Shown: positions 42,730 through 51,308 of the stretch, piece after piece
Layout: every line of letters starts with the position of its first letter
Numbering within the stretch: position 1 is the first letter of the stretch
Assembly: GCA_902476765.1 (NCBI GenBank)
Contig: CABSEJ010000001.1
Span: 1-64,000, forward strand
Reading direction: 5' to 3'
From: an uncultured Blautia sp.
GTDB taxonomy: Bacteria > Bacillota > Clostridia > Lachnospirales > Lachnospiraceae
DNA length: 64,000 bases
Position numbers and translations under genes: made by a program
The notes under the pieces: model-generated
The model's database searches: none
What the model was told of the DNA's origin: nothing
The model's input: the letters and a program-made list of their open reading frames with translations, nothing else

Positions 42730-43782
42730 TTACAGCGGCAGCGAATATATGGCCACTTCGTCGGTTTCTCGATTAGCTGACAGCAGCTTTACCTGTCCCT
42801 GGGATTGAAACAGCATACAATTAGCGGCGCCGGCGCCCTTATCAATCAGGTTCTCCACATACTGTTGTTTCTCTTTGTGGTAGTAAAGACTGATTAGCTC
42901 CTTTTCACCGCCTCTTCCGCCTACAAAAGCATATTCCCGTCCTCTTATCCGGCCGCCCCATATAGCGTGGGCAAAAGGCATATTCTTCTCCCGCTCATAC
43001 ACTTTTTTAAATTGATTATTGCTATCTTTTTTGAAAATTTTTATGGTTTCTCCATGAAAAGGAGAAATAACCAGCAGCTCCTTCTGTCCATCATCATCAA
43101 AGTCCCGATACAGCATATCGCTGACCGGTTCCTCTAAAATCCTTTCACATTTCCAGTCATCCCGGTGAGTCTTGGGGGAATATACCACATATACACCATT
43201 ATCTGTTCCCACTACTCCATAGCTTTCTCCCTGCTCTTTGTTGATGCTAAATCCATGATTCTTATACAACCGGCGGATAATCGGCTGAAATTCCAGGGGA
43301 TGTTCCTGATTGTATTGAAATATGTCTTCCGGAAGCTCAGCAGCCCACACACTTCCGGGGCTGCTCCAATCTCCCTCATATGCGCTGGCTGATTTCAGTG
43401 TAGCCGCTATCAGATATTTCTTCTCTTTATTTCCAACAATTCCAAACCGATGCAGAAAGGGCATATCACATAATATTTCACAGTGCCACTCCCCCTGCTT
43501 CCGATAATAATATACCAGCCGTGCCTGAGCTGCATTATCCGGCGAATAAAACCCCTGAGTGGCCAAAAGCACAGGACAGGAGGCATTGGGAAATTGCTGC
43601 AGAGTCATTACTCCTCCCGGCCCGTTCCACAGTGTCTCTATCAAATTCCCCTGAAGGTCATATGCTCTGCATGGGCCCTTTCCCTCAGCAGAACACAGCA
43701 GATAGTCTTCTTTGTTATATTCAAATGACGCAACAGCATAACATTTCTCGATACAATCTATGGTCTTTTTTGTAATTTTCAT
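42730..43782 (-). CDS. FG-GAP/VCBS-like beta-propeller protein, function unknown
   Basis: A 350-residue protein with repeated beta-blade patterns. The clearest is DFDDDGQKELLVIS, a calcium-binding FG-GAP-type loop, followed by SPFHGETIKIF and PFAHAIWGG. No signal peptide is present, which is unusual because most FG-GAP proteins are secreted. The histidines in HRFG, NHGF, PFHG and AHAIWGG resemble those in the propeller of aldos-2-ulose dehydratase, so a sugar dehydratase or epimerase role is possible but weakly supported. It lies 8 bases after rpiB and 20 before the dehydrogenase gene. Confidence 0.6.
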   Translation of the reverse strand: MKITKKTIDCIEKCYAVASFEYNKEDYLLCSAEGKGPCRAYDLQGNLIETLWNGPGGVMTLQQFPNASCPVLLATQGFYSPDNAAQARLVYYYRKQGEWHCEILCDMPFLHRFGIVGNKEKKYLIAATLKSASAYEGDWSSPGSVWAAELPEDIFQYNQEHPLEFQPIIRRLYKNHGFSINKEQGESYGVVGTDNGVYVVYSPKTHRDDWKCERILEEPVSDMLYRDFDDDGQKELLVISPFHGETIKIFKKDSNNQFKKVYEREKNMPFAHAIWGGRIRGREYAFVGGRGGEKELISLYYHKEKQQYVENLIDKGAGAANCMLFQSQGQVKLLSANRETDEVAIYSLPL

Positions 43783-43790
43783 ATGACATC

Positions 43791-44231
43791 CTATCTTTCT
43801 CTATCGTACTCCTTATAGGCCTCCACCTTAATCTGAGAAGAACTTCCCTTTATAAACTCATGATTTAAAAATACGGCTGTCAATTCTTCTCTCACCTTAT
43901 TTCCAATAGTAAAAGCGCCCATACAGAGAATATTAGCATCATTGGACAATCTGGCTCTCTTTGCGGAATAGGCATCTGATACCAGAGCCGCATATGCGCC
44001 TCTTACCTTATTGGCTGCAATGGACATTCCTATGCCGGTTCCGCACAGTAGAATCCCTCTGTCATATTTTCCGTCAGCTACCGCCTGGGCCACCCGAAAA
44101 GCTACATGGGCATATATATCGTCTTCACTTCCAAAGTCTGTCACTGTCCCCAATTCTTCTTTTACGATAAATTTTACCAGCTCTTCTTTTGCTTCTCTGG
44201 CATTAGGGTCCCATCCTATAGCAATTTTCAT
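43791..44231 (-). CDS. rpiB: RpiB/LacAB family sugar-phosphate isomerase
   Basis: A 146-residue isomerase of the RpiB/LacA-LacB family that interconverts ketose and aldose phosphates. IAIGWDPNAREAKEEL is the N-terminal phosphate loop; Cys63 in GILLCGTGIGMSIAANK is the expected base; GAYAALVSDAYSAKRAR follows. Members act on ribose 5-phosphate, allose 6-phosphate, galactose 6-phosphate or, as DerI/EryI, erythrulose 4-phosphate. Its place between dhaL and a dehydrogenase gene recalls erythritol and threitol pathways. It follows dhaL by 19 bases. Confidence 0.9.
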   Translation of the reverse strand: MKIAIGWDPNAREAKEELVKFIVKEELGTVTDFGSEDDIYAHVAFRVAQAVADGKYDRGILLCGTGIGMSIAANKVRGAYAALVSDAYSAKRARLSNDANILCMGAFTIGNKVREELTAVFLNHEFIKGSSSQIKVEAYKEYDRER

Positions 44232-44250
44232 CTTATACCACTTCCCTGTT

Positions 44251-44889
44251 TTACAATAGTTCCTCTATCCCACTGGCCATAGCCTCCAGCAAAAGACAGC
44301 ATGACACTGCCCCTGCGTCCAAAACTCCCACGGAGCGCTGTCCCAGCCGGGAGGCTCTTCCATATTTCGCAATGAGATTTCTGGTTTGCTCCTTTCCATT
44401 CCGGGCTGCCCCGCACATCTCCTCCAGGCCTTCGCTGAATTTCCTTTTTCCCTTTAAAGCTGCAGCAAGGGCTTCCACTGCCGGAGACAAGCAGTCCACC
44501 AGTGTTTTGTCTCCTTCTCTGGCATCCACAATCTGAAAAAGTTCCTGTCTTGCATGCGTCAGCATAGCCAAAAATTCATCCAGTCCTATTTCTGCAAAGT
44601 CTTCTCCAGCCTCACACATACTCAGAAAAATAGTTCCGTAAATAGGTCCCATAGAGCCGCCTATTTCATTTAACAGAACATTTCCCAAAAGCTCCAGGCC
44701 TTCCGTAAAGCCAAAATCCTGTTCCCGGTACTTTTTTTCAAACAAGGTAAAACCTTTATTCATATTGGCTCCATGGTCTCCATCCCCTATTTCGCCGTCC
44801 ACCTGTCCCAAATAATCCTTATTCTCTTGAATCACCTGAACCATTTTCAGCAAAATAGGCTTTCCCTCTGTGTTTTTAAAGGTCTCCAT
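44251..44889 (-). CDS. dhaL: Dihydroxyacetone kinase subunit DhaL-like
   Basis: A 212-residue nucleotide-binding subunit of a dihydroxyacetone-kinase-type enzyme. The Mg-ADP-binding aspartates are in DGEIGDGDHGANM, and the helix barrel is marked by GDKTLVDCLSPA and the C-terminal GRASRLGQRSVGVLDAGAV. I chose the ATG at 44889, 7 bases after GGAGAG, over an in-frame ATG at 44904. It follows DhaK by 21 bases. No DhaM is present, so the phosphate donor (PEP via a distant DhaM, or ATP) is unsettled. Confidence 0.9.
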   Translation of the reverse strand: METFKNTEGKPILLKMVQVIQENKDYLGQVDGEIGDGDHGANMNKGFTLFEKKYREQDFGFTEGLELLGNVLLNEIGGSMGPIYGTIFLSMCEAGEDFAEIGLDEFLAMLTHARQELFQIVDAREGDKTLVDCLSPAVEALAAALKGKRKFSEGLEEMCGAARNGKEQTRNLIAKYGRASRLGQRSVGVLDAGAVSCCLLLEAMASGIEELL

Positions 44890-44910
44890 TTCTTTTCTCT
44901 CCATAATGGC

Positions 44911-45900
44911 TTATTTCCATCCAACACTGCTGACAGGATAATCTATCCACTGTTTTAGTTCCTTATCCAGCTTTATCATGGTCAGGGTAGCCCCCGCCAT
45001 ATCCAGGGAAGTAAAATAATTCCCCACATAAGAGCGGTAAATTCCAATTCCCTTCCCAGACAGTAATTTCTCTACCTGACCGTACAATACATACAACTCC
45101 ATAACCGGCGTAGCCCCCAGACCGGAAATCAGTACCGCTGTCTCTTCGCCTTCCTCATAGGGATAATCCTGAAGAATCATATTCACCATACGCTCTGCCA
45201 GTTTATCTGCTGTCTCTAAAGGAAGCACTGCAACTCCCGGCTCCCCATGATGACCTATGCCAAGCTCCATAGTCCCCTGGGCAATCTGAAATCCAGGCTG
45301 TTCCATAGAAGGAAGTATACAGGGTCTGAGCCCTACTCCTACGGATTTCGTATTATCAATGGCCTTTTGGGCAGCCCGGATAACCTCATCTAAGTCTCCG
45401 CCCTGGACAGCTCTTGCCCCTGCTGCCTTCCACATAAATATTTCTCCCGCCACGCCTCGTCTTTTATGACTCTCTTCTCTGGGTGCAGAAGCCACATCGT
45501 CATTAGCCACTACTGTTTTTACTTCTATTCCCTGCTTTTTAGCCATTCTCACTGCCATCTTTACATTCATGTTGTCTCCTGAATAGTTCCCATACAGGCA
45601 GGCAACCCCTTTTCCCTGGTCTGCAGACCGAATGGCATCCAGAAATGCTCCCGGGGTGGGAGAAGAAAAAATTTCCCCCACCGCCGCTGCATCACACATA
45701 TTTTTTCCCACATATCCTATAAAAGCCGGTTTATGCCCCGAGCCTCCGCCTGTAACTACACCCACCTTATCCTTGGGCATATGTTTGGCCTTAACAACTC
45801 TTGCATTATCCGTGCTTTCCACTATATCACTATGGAGCCCGATAAATCCCTGCAGCATTTCCTCTACAATATTGTCCGGGTCATTCATAATTCCCTGCAC
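44911..45900 (-). CDS. dhaK: Dihydroxyacetone kinase subunit DhaK-like
   Basis: A 329-residue substrate-binding subunit. GGGSGHKPAFIGYVG binds phosphate, and MELGIGHHGEPG holds the histidine that bonds the ketose as a hemiaminal. The GTG at 45900 is chosen as start because AGGTGATAAA precedes it and family members begin near IMNDPDNIVEEML; the open frame to 45972 overlaps the glycosidase gene. With the neighbouring TIM-barrel isomerase and RpiB it could phosphorylate a C4 ketose such as erythrulose rather than dihydroxyacetone. Confidence 0.9.
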   Translation of the reverse strand: MQGIMNDPDNIVEEMLQGFIGLHSDIVESTDNARVVKAKHMPKDKVGVVTGGGSGHKPAFIGYVGKNMCDAAAVGEIFSSPTPGAFLDAIRSADQGKGVACLYGNYSGDNMNVKMAVRMAKKQGIEVKTVVANDDVASAPREESHKRRGVAGEIFMWKAAGARAVQGGDLDEVIRAAQKAIDNTKSVGVGLRPCILPSMEQPGFQIAQGTMELGIGHHGEPGVAVLPLETADKLAERMVNMILQDYPYEEGEETAVLISGLGATPVMELYVLYGQVEKLLSGKGIGIYRSYVGNYFTSLDMAGATLTMIKLDKELKQWIDYPVSSVGWK

Positions 45901-45904
45901 TTTA

Positions 45905-47800
45905 TCACCTCTTCTCTTCTTTTTGTTTCCTGTATTCTTCCAAAGATGTTTTTGGGTGCTCAGATGTGTCAATGCTGTATGGTTTACAGGATACTTTTAA
46001 TTTAAAGGCCCAATCCTGGTCCCCGGGATATTCCGGCAGAGGAATCATGCCGACAGAATTCACCCTCACTTCTATCTTTTCTCCCCATTTCCCGCAGCAG
46101 GGGTCAAACCATTGAAATTCATATTTTTCATAAGGTCTTAAAGCTCGTACTGCTGTCCTGGGGCAGTCTTTTTCTACATATCCCAGAATGAGGTCTCTTT
46201 TTGGGGTGGCTGAGGCAAAGGCCCAGCCTCTGTACCCATAAGGCTCCCCTGCCTTATTGGGAGTCACTAAGTCTGCGTCAGGTATCAGCTCCTGGTATCT
46301 GCTGCCTTCTGACAACAGAAAATCTCTTACATATCTCACCTGGTAACTGACAGGAAATGTCATGGTATCCCATATATTGTAAACATTTCCGTCTTCCACG
46401 TTAGCTCCCCAGCAGCCTTCAAATCCGGCCAGGACTCCTCCGTAAGCCCCGCTTAATACGCTGCCGTAATATCCGGAGCGGCAGTTTAAATGGTCTTCCT
46501 GGCTTTCTGCCGTAAGAGTCCCCAGCTCTGTAACGGTATTTCCATTTTCATCGATTTTCATAGCGGATTCAGGATACCCGGAATAGTAAGGTTCTCCGTT
46601 AATGGCCGGACAGGGCGGACTGGTATGATAAATATCCGTTAGATACCAATAATTCTCATGCTCTCTCCAGTTCCCGATTTGGTGAAAACTGAGCCAATGC
46701 TGCTCCTCTGGTCCTCCATAATTGATATGGGTGCTGGGAGAGGGATTTGTTCCCATCAGCGTGCCAAAAGGCGGCTTTCCATAGGTATCTATAAACAGGT
46801 TAATGGGTTCGTTAAACTCACGGCTGTCTATGGTATTCATCTTAATATCAAAGTGAATAGGACTGAAAATACAGTTATTGGTCTGATAACGGGCAAAAAT
46901 ATATTGAATATAACGGGTGTATACCATAGGCCAATCATAATAATATTTCCATGTTTTTGAGCAATCCCTGCGGAGGGTTTCTATAAACACGGTTATGCCC
47001 TGTTTATTCAGCCAGTCAATTTTCTTATCCAGCACCTTAAAATATTCCGGATTTATCCTGTCATAATCCGGCACGATATGTTCATAGCCTGCAATCTTTC
47101 CCGGGAAAAAGAAAGGTCTTCCCCCCTCGTTGTGCATAGCCTTACAGGATGCCATATGGTTCCTGGCCCCCTGTCTGGAGGAACCGTCTGCAGTCCAGGC
47201 GTTTCTCAAGGTGGTCTCATGGCCGTCATCCAACATAATCCACGGGTCTTCTCCGTCATCTGCCCATGTAGGGAAGGCGGCAATCATACCAACCGTATTA
47301 AATCCCTGGCGAATCCTCTGTCTGGCCATATCTTTCATACTCATACCGCTTCCTATAGGCCTCTCCTCTTCGCTGTCCTCCCAGGGATAGCGATAGCTGG
47401 CCAGCCCCCACCAGGTATCCCCTACCATGACAAAAGGAGTTCCGTCTCCATATTCCAGGGCATGGCCATTTTCACTGGCTCTCACAATACCTCTGCGTGT
47501 CTGTATTTCCTGTTTCTCTTCTTCTGTCCAGGGAATCCCCACAAATGCTCCTGTGATTCCTGTAAGCCCCTTATCCTGTACATTGGAATGTATGGAATAG
47601 GTCCATAATCCCGGTGCTGTTGCTGTAACCCGAATTCTAAATACATTATCCCCATCCCAAAAACCAAAACATTTTTTGTCAAATCCCGGTCCTTTCAAAT
47701 GCGCCCATACACAGACCTCTGTGTAGTAATTCTCATATTTATTTTCTGCGTATAACGTTATCTCGAAGGTTTCCCATAAGTGAATCACCCTATTCTCCAT
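45905..47800 (-). CDS. DUF5060/apiosidase-like (DUF4038) glycosidase
   Basis: A 631-residue cytoplasmic protein. An N-terminal DUF5060 beta-sandwich (about 1-95, ETFEITLYAENKYENYY) is followed by a TIM-barrel domain like DUF4038 (GTPFVMVGDTWWGLASYRYP), the fold of GH140 apiosidases. A C-terminal beta domain (from about 540) completes it. Catalytic residues cannot be assigned without alignment; acidic residues in GEPYYSGYPESA and FEGCWGA are candidates. It has no signal peptide. It lies 13 bases after the isomerase gene and 4 bases before dhaK. The family suggests removal of a branched or rare pentose from an imported glycoside. Confidence 0.8.
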   Translation of the reverse strand: MENRVIHLWETFEITLYAENKYENYYTEVCVWAHLKGPGFDKKCFGFWDGDNVFRIRVTATAPGLWTYSIHSNVQDKGLTGITGAFVGIPWTEEEKQEIQTRRGIVRASENGHALEYGDGTPFVMVGDTWWGLASYRYPWEDSEEERPIGSGMSMKDMARQRIRQGFNTVGMIAAFPTWADDGEDPWIMLDDGHETTLRNAWTADGSSRQGARNHMASCKAMHNEGGRPFFFPGKIAGYEHIVPDYDRINPEYFKVLDKKIDWLNKQGITVFIETLRRDCSKTWKYYYDWPMVYTRYIQYIFARYQTNNCIFSPIHFDIKMNTIDSREFNEPINLFIDTYGKPPFGTLMGTNPSPSTHINYGGPEEQHWLSFHQIGNWREHENYWYLTDIYHTSPPCPAINGEPYYSGYPESAMKIDENGNTVTELGTLTAESQEDHLNCRSGYYGSVLSGAYGGVLAGFEGCWGANVEDGNVYNIWDTMTFPVSYQVRYVRDFLLSEGSRYQELIPDADLVTPNKAGEPYGYRGWAFASATPKRDLILGYVEKDCPRTAVRALRPYEKYEFQWFDPCCGKWGEKIEVRVNSVGMIPLPEYPGDQDWAFKLKVSCKPYSIDTSEHPKTSLEEYRKQKEEKR

Positions 47801-47813
47801 AATCCTTCTCCTG

Positions 47814-48680
47814 TTATCCCCAAATCATTTCTGCTTCTTGGCATGCTTCCCTATAGTACCAGTCTTCCTTTTTTCTGCTTATTATCTCCAGTGAGCAAAT
47901 ATCCACCTGTGTCAGCATTCCCTGCTTCTCCAGCTTACGGTAAAAACTGCCTATGGATTCCACAGTAAACTCACCGCCTTCCTGGGAAAAACAGGGATGC
48001 TTGTCTCCGTAAAGAGGATTATTTTTATCCTTCATCACACAGTTTGCCAGATGAACATGATGTATCCATGGCTGCAGTAAGTGAAAACTCTTCTCTATAT
48101 CCTCCTGCATCTGCCTGAAATGGCTGGTATCGAAGGTAAGTCCTACGTTATGAAATTGGCTGTCATAAAAAATTTTCCAAACCAAATGAGTATTTCCCAC
48201 AGCAAGACAGGGTTCTGTTTTTGAGGGAAAGGGCTCCACTGAAATTTCCAGCTTCATCCCTTCAGCACAGCAGTCTAATTCTTCCAAAGATTTTCTGGTC
48301 TGCTCTGCAATCTGCTCTTCACAGCCGGGCCTTTTCCAGTCCGGCCCGCTTCCTATCACTATTTTCCCGCACCCCATACAGGCGGCATATTCTATATGCC
48401 TTTTGCATGCATCTACACTTTCTTTCCTGACCCTCTCGTCCCTGGCCGAAATATCCACGGCATCTCTTTTTATCGGTAAGCCTCCCAGATACACTGCCTC
48501 TAGCCCAGTGTTCTCCAGAATTCCCCGAATCCTGTTTCGCTCTTCTTGAGTACCTTCAAAATAAAGCTCCACACATTGGAAAAATTTCTGGTCATGCAGT
48601 CTCTCTATAAGCCGTTCCAGCAAAGTACAGTCCTGTATAGCCTGAGGATAAATGGGCGTAAGACATAGTCCAAGCTTCAT
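47814..48680 (-). CDS. Sugar phosphate isomerase/epimerase (xylose-isomerase-like TIM barrel)
   Basis: A 288-residue protein of the AP-endonuclease-2/xylose-isomerase-like barrel family (PF01261). The metal-binding pattern is seen as EPFPSKTEP (Glu), FDTSHF (Asp, His), HHVHLANC (His) and CSLEIISR (Glu). Members include LerI-like erythrulose-phosphate isomerases, decarboxylases of the apionate route, and epimerases. It lies 32 bases after the RraA-family gene and 13 before the glycosidase. The substrate is not deducible from sequence alone. Confidence 0.83.
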   Translation of the reverse strand: MKLGLCLTPIYPQAIQDCTLLERLIERLHDQKFFQCVELYFEGTQEERNRIRGILENTGLEAVYLGGLPIKRDAVDISARDERVRKESVDACKRHIEYAACMGCGKIVIGSGPDWKRPGCEEQIAEQTRKSLEELDCCAEGMKLEISVEPFPSKTEPCLAVGNTHLVWKIFYDSQFHNVGLTFDTSHFRQMQEDIEKSFHLLQPWIHHVHLANCVMKDKNNPLYGDKHPCFSQEGGEFTVESIGSFYRKLEKQGMLTQVDICSLEIISRKKEDWYYREACQEAEMIWG

Positions 48681-48712
48681 AAGTCTTATCTCCTAACCTG
48701 CCTCTTCCTGCA

Positions 48713-49417
48713 TTATTCCATTCTTTTCAGCGTATCGTCATGTTCAAATCCCAGATTATCATAGTGTTCCGTGCGGGCCTGAATATCGTCCTCCAGCTGC
48801 ATTTTTGCAAACATGATAACTTCCTCAGCCCGTTCTCTTGGGATAACTAAAACACCGTCGTCGTCTGCGCAGACAATATCCCCGGGCTTTACCGTTACTC
48901 CTGCGCAGTGAACCGGAATATTCAAGGCTCCCGGCTCCACTCTTCCATAGGCATGTGTAAAGGTTCTTTTCGTACAGAAAACAGGAGCGTTTTCCAGATT
49001 TGCCTCATAGGAATCACGGCAGCCTCCGTCCAGCACCGTTCCTTCTATGCCACGCTCCATCATGGTCATTGCAATTTCAGAGCCCCAAAGTCCTCCTCTT
49101 ACACCTTCCATGTCTACTACAATAACCGTATCCTTGGCCCGTTCCGGAGTAATCTCGCCTACAAAGCTATAAATTTTGTCACACTCTTTTCCTAATTCTT
49201 CTCTCCACTCATCCACGGTCTTACATTCCTTTACCGCATCTGATTTAGGGAGTAATTTAATGGTATAAGCAAAGCCTTTAAATTCTATGCCCGGCCTGAG
49301 AGGGCGCATAGATTCATTCATGGTTCCTTTGTCCACTAACCCGATAGCATCCATGCCATCTGATAAATCTGCACACCTGTATTTTCTAATCTCTTTTATC
49401 AATTCTGCATCTGTCAT
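48713..49417 (-). CDS. RraA family protein (aldolase/decarboxylase-like)
   Basis: A 234-residue RraA-family protein. The magnesium and oxoacid site is visible in GLWGSEIAMTMMERGIEGTV followed by DGGCRD. Enzymatic members are 4-hydroxy-4-methyl-2-oxoglutarate aldolases or oxaloacetate decarboxylases, and a sugar-acid aldolase role fits the neighbours. The ATG at 49417 is chosen because GGAGG lies about 10 bases before it; an upstream ATG lacks such a site. It follows the permease by 38 bases. Confidence 0.85.
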   Translation of the reverse strand: MTDAELIKEIRKYRCADLSDGMDAIGLVDKGTMNESMRPLRPGIEFKGFAYTIKLLPKSDAVKECKTVDEWREELGKECDKIYSFVGEITPERAKDTVIVVDMEGVRGGLWGSEIAMTMMERGIEGTVLDGGCRDSYEANLENAPVFCTKRTFTHAYGRVEPGALNIPVHCAGVTVKPGDIVCADDDGVLVIPRERAEEVIMFAKMQLEDDIQARTEHYDNLGFEHDDTLKRME

Positions 49418-49455
49418 CTTTTTTCTTCCTCCATTTTTCACTATTTAAACTTTAT

Positions 49456-50334
49456 TTAATATAAACTGTCTCTTTCCATTACCTTTCGCATTACAGCGGT
49501 AATAATCATAGCAAGTACAAACAATACAACTGCCACTACGTTTCCGTATCCTAAGTTAAAGTTCTGGAATGCATTTACAAACAGATGCATGGGCAGCACT
49601 TCTGTAGAATGATTTGGTCCGCCGGATGTCATAACATAAATCAAATCAAAGGAACGCAGCGCTCCGATGGTCTGTAAAATAATGACCATTTTGGTAATAT
49701 CCCATGACATGGGAATAACCATTGTTTTTATCATTTTCCATCCTGTAGCTCCGTCCAGTCTTGCACTTTCAATAACCTCAGAAGGAATATTCATAAACCC
49801 TGAATTAAAAAGTATAACCTGTACTCCCAATCCGCACCAAATCTGTGCAAAAATTACTGCATACAGAGCCAGCTTAGGGTCTGCTATGGGGGATATATAA
49901 TACTCACCCAGTCCCATGGCCTCCATTAAGGGCTTCAGCACCCCCATACTGGGACTATAGATATAGCTCCATATAAATCCACTGGCAACAGACGGGAGAA
50001 CGTTTGGTATAAACAGCAGGATTTTATAAACCCTGTATCCCTTGGGCTGCAAATAAACCAAATATCCGTAGAAGAATCCCAAAATCACCTGAAAAACAGT
50101 GGTGACAATGATGAAGATTATGGAAATCTTCATGGACTTCCAAAACAGGGTTGACTCAAACACACTGATGTAGTTTTCTAATCCTGCAAAATGGCTGCTG
50201 TGAAGAGTATCGGATTTTAACATACTCATCCAAATAGCAGATATAATGGGGTATATTACCCAAATCAAATACACAATCAGGGCCGGCAAGACGAATAATA
50301 TAATGGTAAGCTTGGCTTTCTTCGTAATTTTCAT
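49456..50334 (-). CDS. Sugar ABC transporter permease (MalF type)
   Basis: Inner-membrane subunit (292 residues) of the second CUT1 importer, with about six helices and the ATPase-contacting EAA-like loop ESARLDGATGWKMIKTMVIP. The start at 50334 has GGGGGAAAGC before it. It follows the other permease by 16 bases. It leads into the RraA, isomerase and glycosidase genes, so the transported sugar is probably the glycoside used by those enzymes. Confidence 0.93.
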   Translation of the reverse strand: MKITKKAKLTIILFVLPALIVYLIWVIYPIISAIWMSMLKSDTLHSSHFAGLENYISVFESTLFWKSMKISIIFIIVTTVFQVILGFFYGYLVYLQPKGYRVYKILLFIPNVLPSVASGFIWSYIYSPSMGVLKPLMEAMGLGEYYISPIADPKLALYAVIFAQIWCGLGVQVILFNSGFMNIPSEVIESARLDGATGWKMIKTMVIPMSWDITKMVIILQTIGALRSFDLIYVMTSGGPNHSTEVLPMHLFVNAFQNFNLGYGNVVAVVLFVLAMIITAVMRKVMERDSLY

Positions 50335-50350
50335 TTTGCTTTCCCCCGTT

Positions 50351-51229
50351 CTATCCTTTAATTGCACCGGCAATCATACCTTTTTCTATTTTTTCCTGCG
50401 CAAAGGCATAGAACAAAACAGCAGGTATAATTGAAATCATAATTCCTGCAGCCAGCTGGGTATACTCGGAATTATATTCTGTGATAAATCCCATCAAGCC
50501 GTTAGGCAGTGTCTTTTTGGAGGGGTCGCTGATTAACAGCATGGAAATCAGCAATTCGTTCCAGGAAGCCAGCACGGTCAATATGGAAATCGTCACAATA
50601 CCGTCTTTGGAAAGGGGGACAATAATCTTGAAAAATATATTGGCCGTAGAACAGCCGTCAATAATCGCACACTCTTCCAGTTCTCTGGGTAATGCAGACA
50701 TAAAACCTTCCAGAATAAAAATAGAAATAGGAATTCTGAAGGCTCCGTATACTAAACCCAGGACTTCCAGATTGTTATTTAAATTCATATCTCCCACCAT
50801 GGTATAAATGGGAATCACCGTAGAATGAATAGGAATCATCATACCTGCGATAAAAAACATATACAGCAGCTTTTTACCCTTAAAGCGGAACCGAGATATA
50901 ACAAAGCTGACAGGCGTTGACAAAATTACCGTCAATATAATGGCCACAGCCGTAGCCCTAATACTATTTAACATATACAGCGGAATCTCAGACCCGGTCC
51001 AGGCTATTGCATAATTGGAAAATTCCCAAACCTCAGGTAAGCCCCAGGTATTCTTAGCAAGTTCCATGCGAGATTTTAAGGATGTAAAAAATAACCACAT
51101 GAGAGGTAAAACAACAAGAATTGCCGCAATTGTAAGAGCCAGGTATACTAAAAATTTTGTCTTTTTATTTTTTATTACTGTTGCGCTTCCCTGTTCAACA
51201 TTATTTTTCCGTTTCTTTTTTCCAAACAT
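50351..51229 (-). CDS. Carbohydrate ABC transporter permease (MalG type)
   Basis: Second membrane subunit (292 residues) of the importer. The EAA loop is ELEECAIIDGCSTANIFFKI; about six hydrophobic helices are visible. It follows the binding-protein gene by 79 bases. As for the other two importers here, no ATPase gene is linked. Confidence 0.93.
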   Translation of the reverse strand: MFGKKKRKNNVEQGSATVIKNKKTKFLVYLALTIAAILVVLPLMWLFFTSLKSRMELAKNTWGLPEVWEFSNYAIAWTGSEIPLYMLNSIRATAVAIILTVILSTPVSFVISRFRFKGKKLLYMFFIAGMMIPIHSTVIPIYTMVGDMNLNNNLEVLGLVYGAFRIPISIFILEGFMSALPRELEECAIIDGCSTANIFFKIIVPLSKDGIVTISILTVLASWNELLISMLLISDPSKKTLPNGLMGFITEYNSEYTQLAAGIMISIIPAVLFYAFAQEKIEKGMIAGAIKG

Positions 51230-51308
51230 TTTTACAACCCTTCTTAAATAAGCGGAGCCTGGGTGTCCCGCAGCCCCGCTTTTCGTACTGTGTTTTCTCT
51301 ATGGTGTT

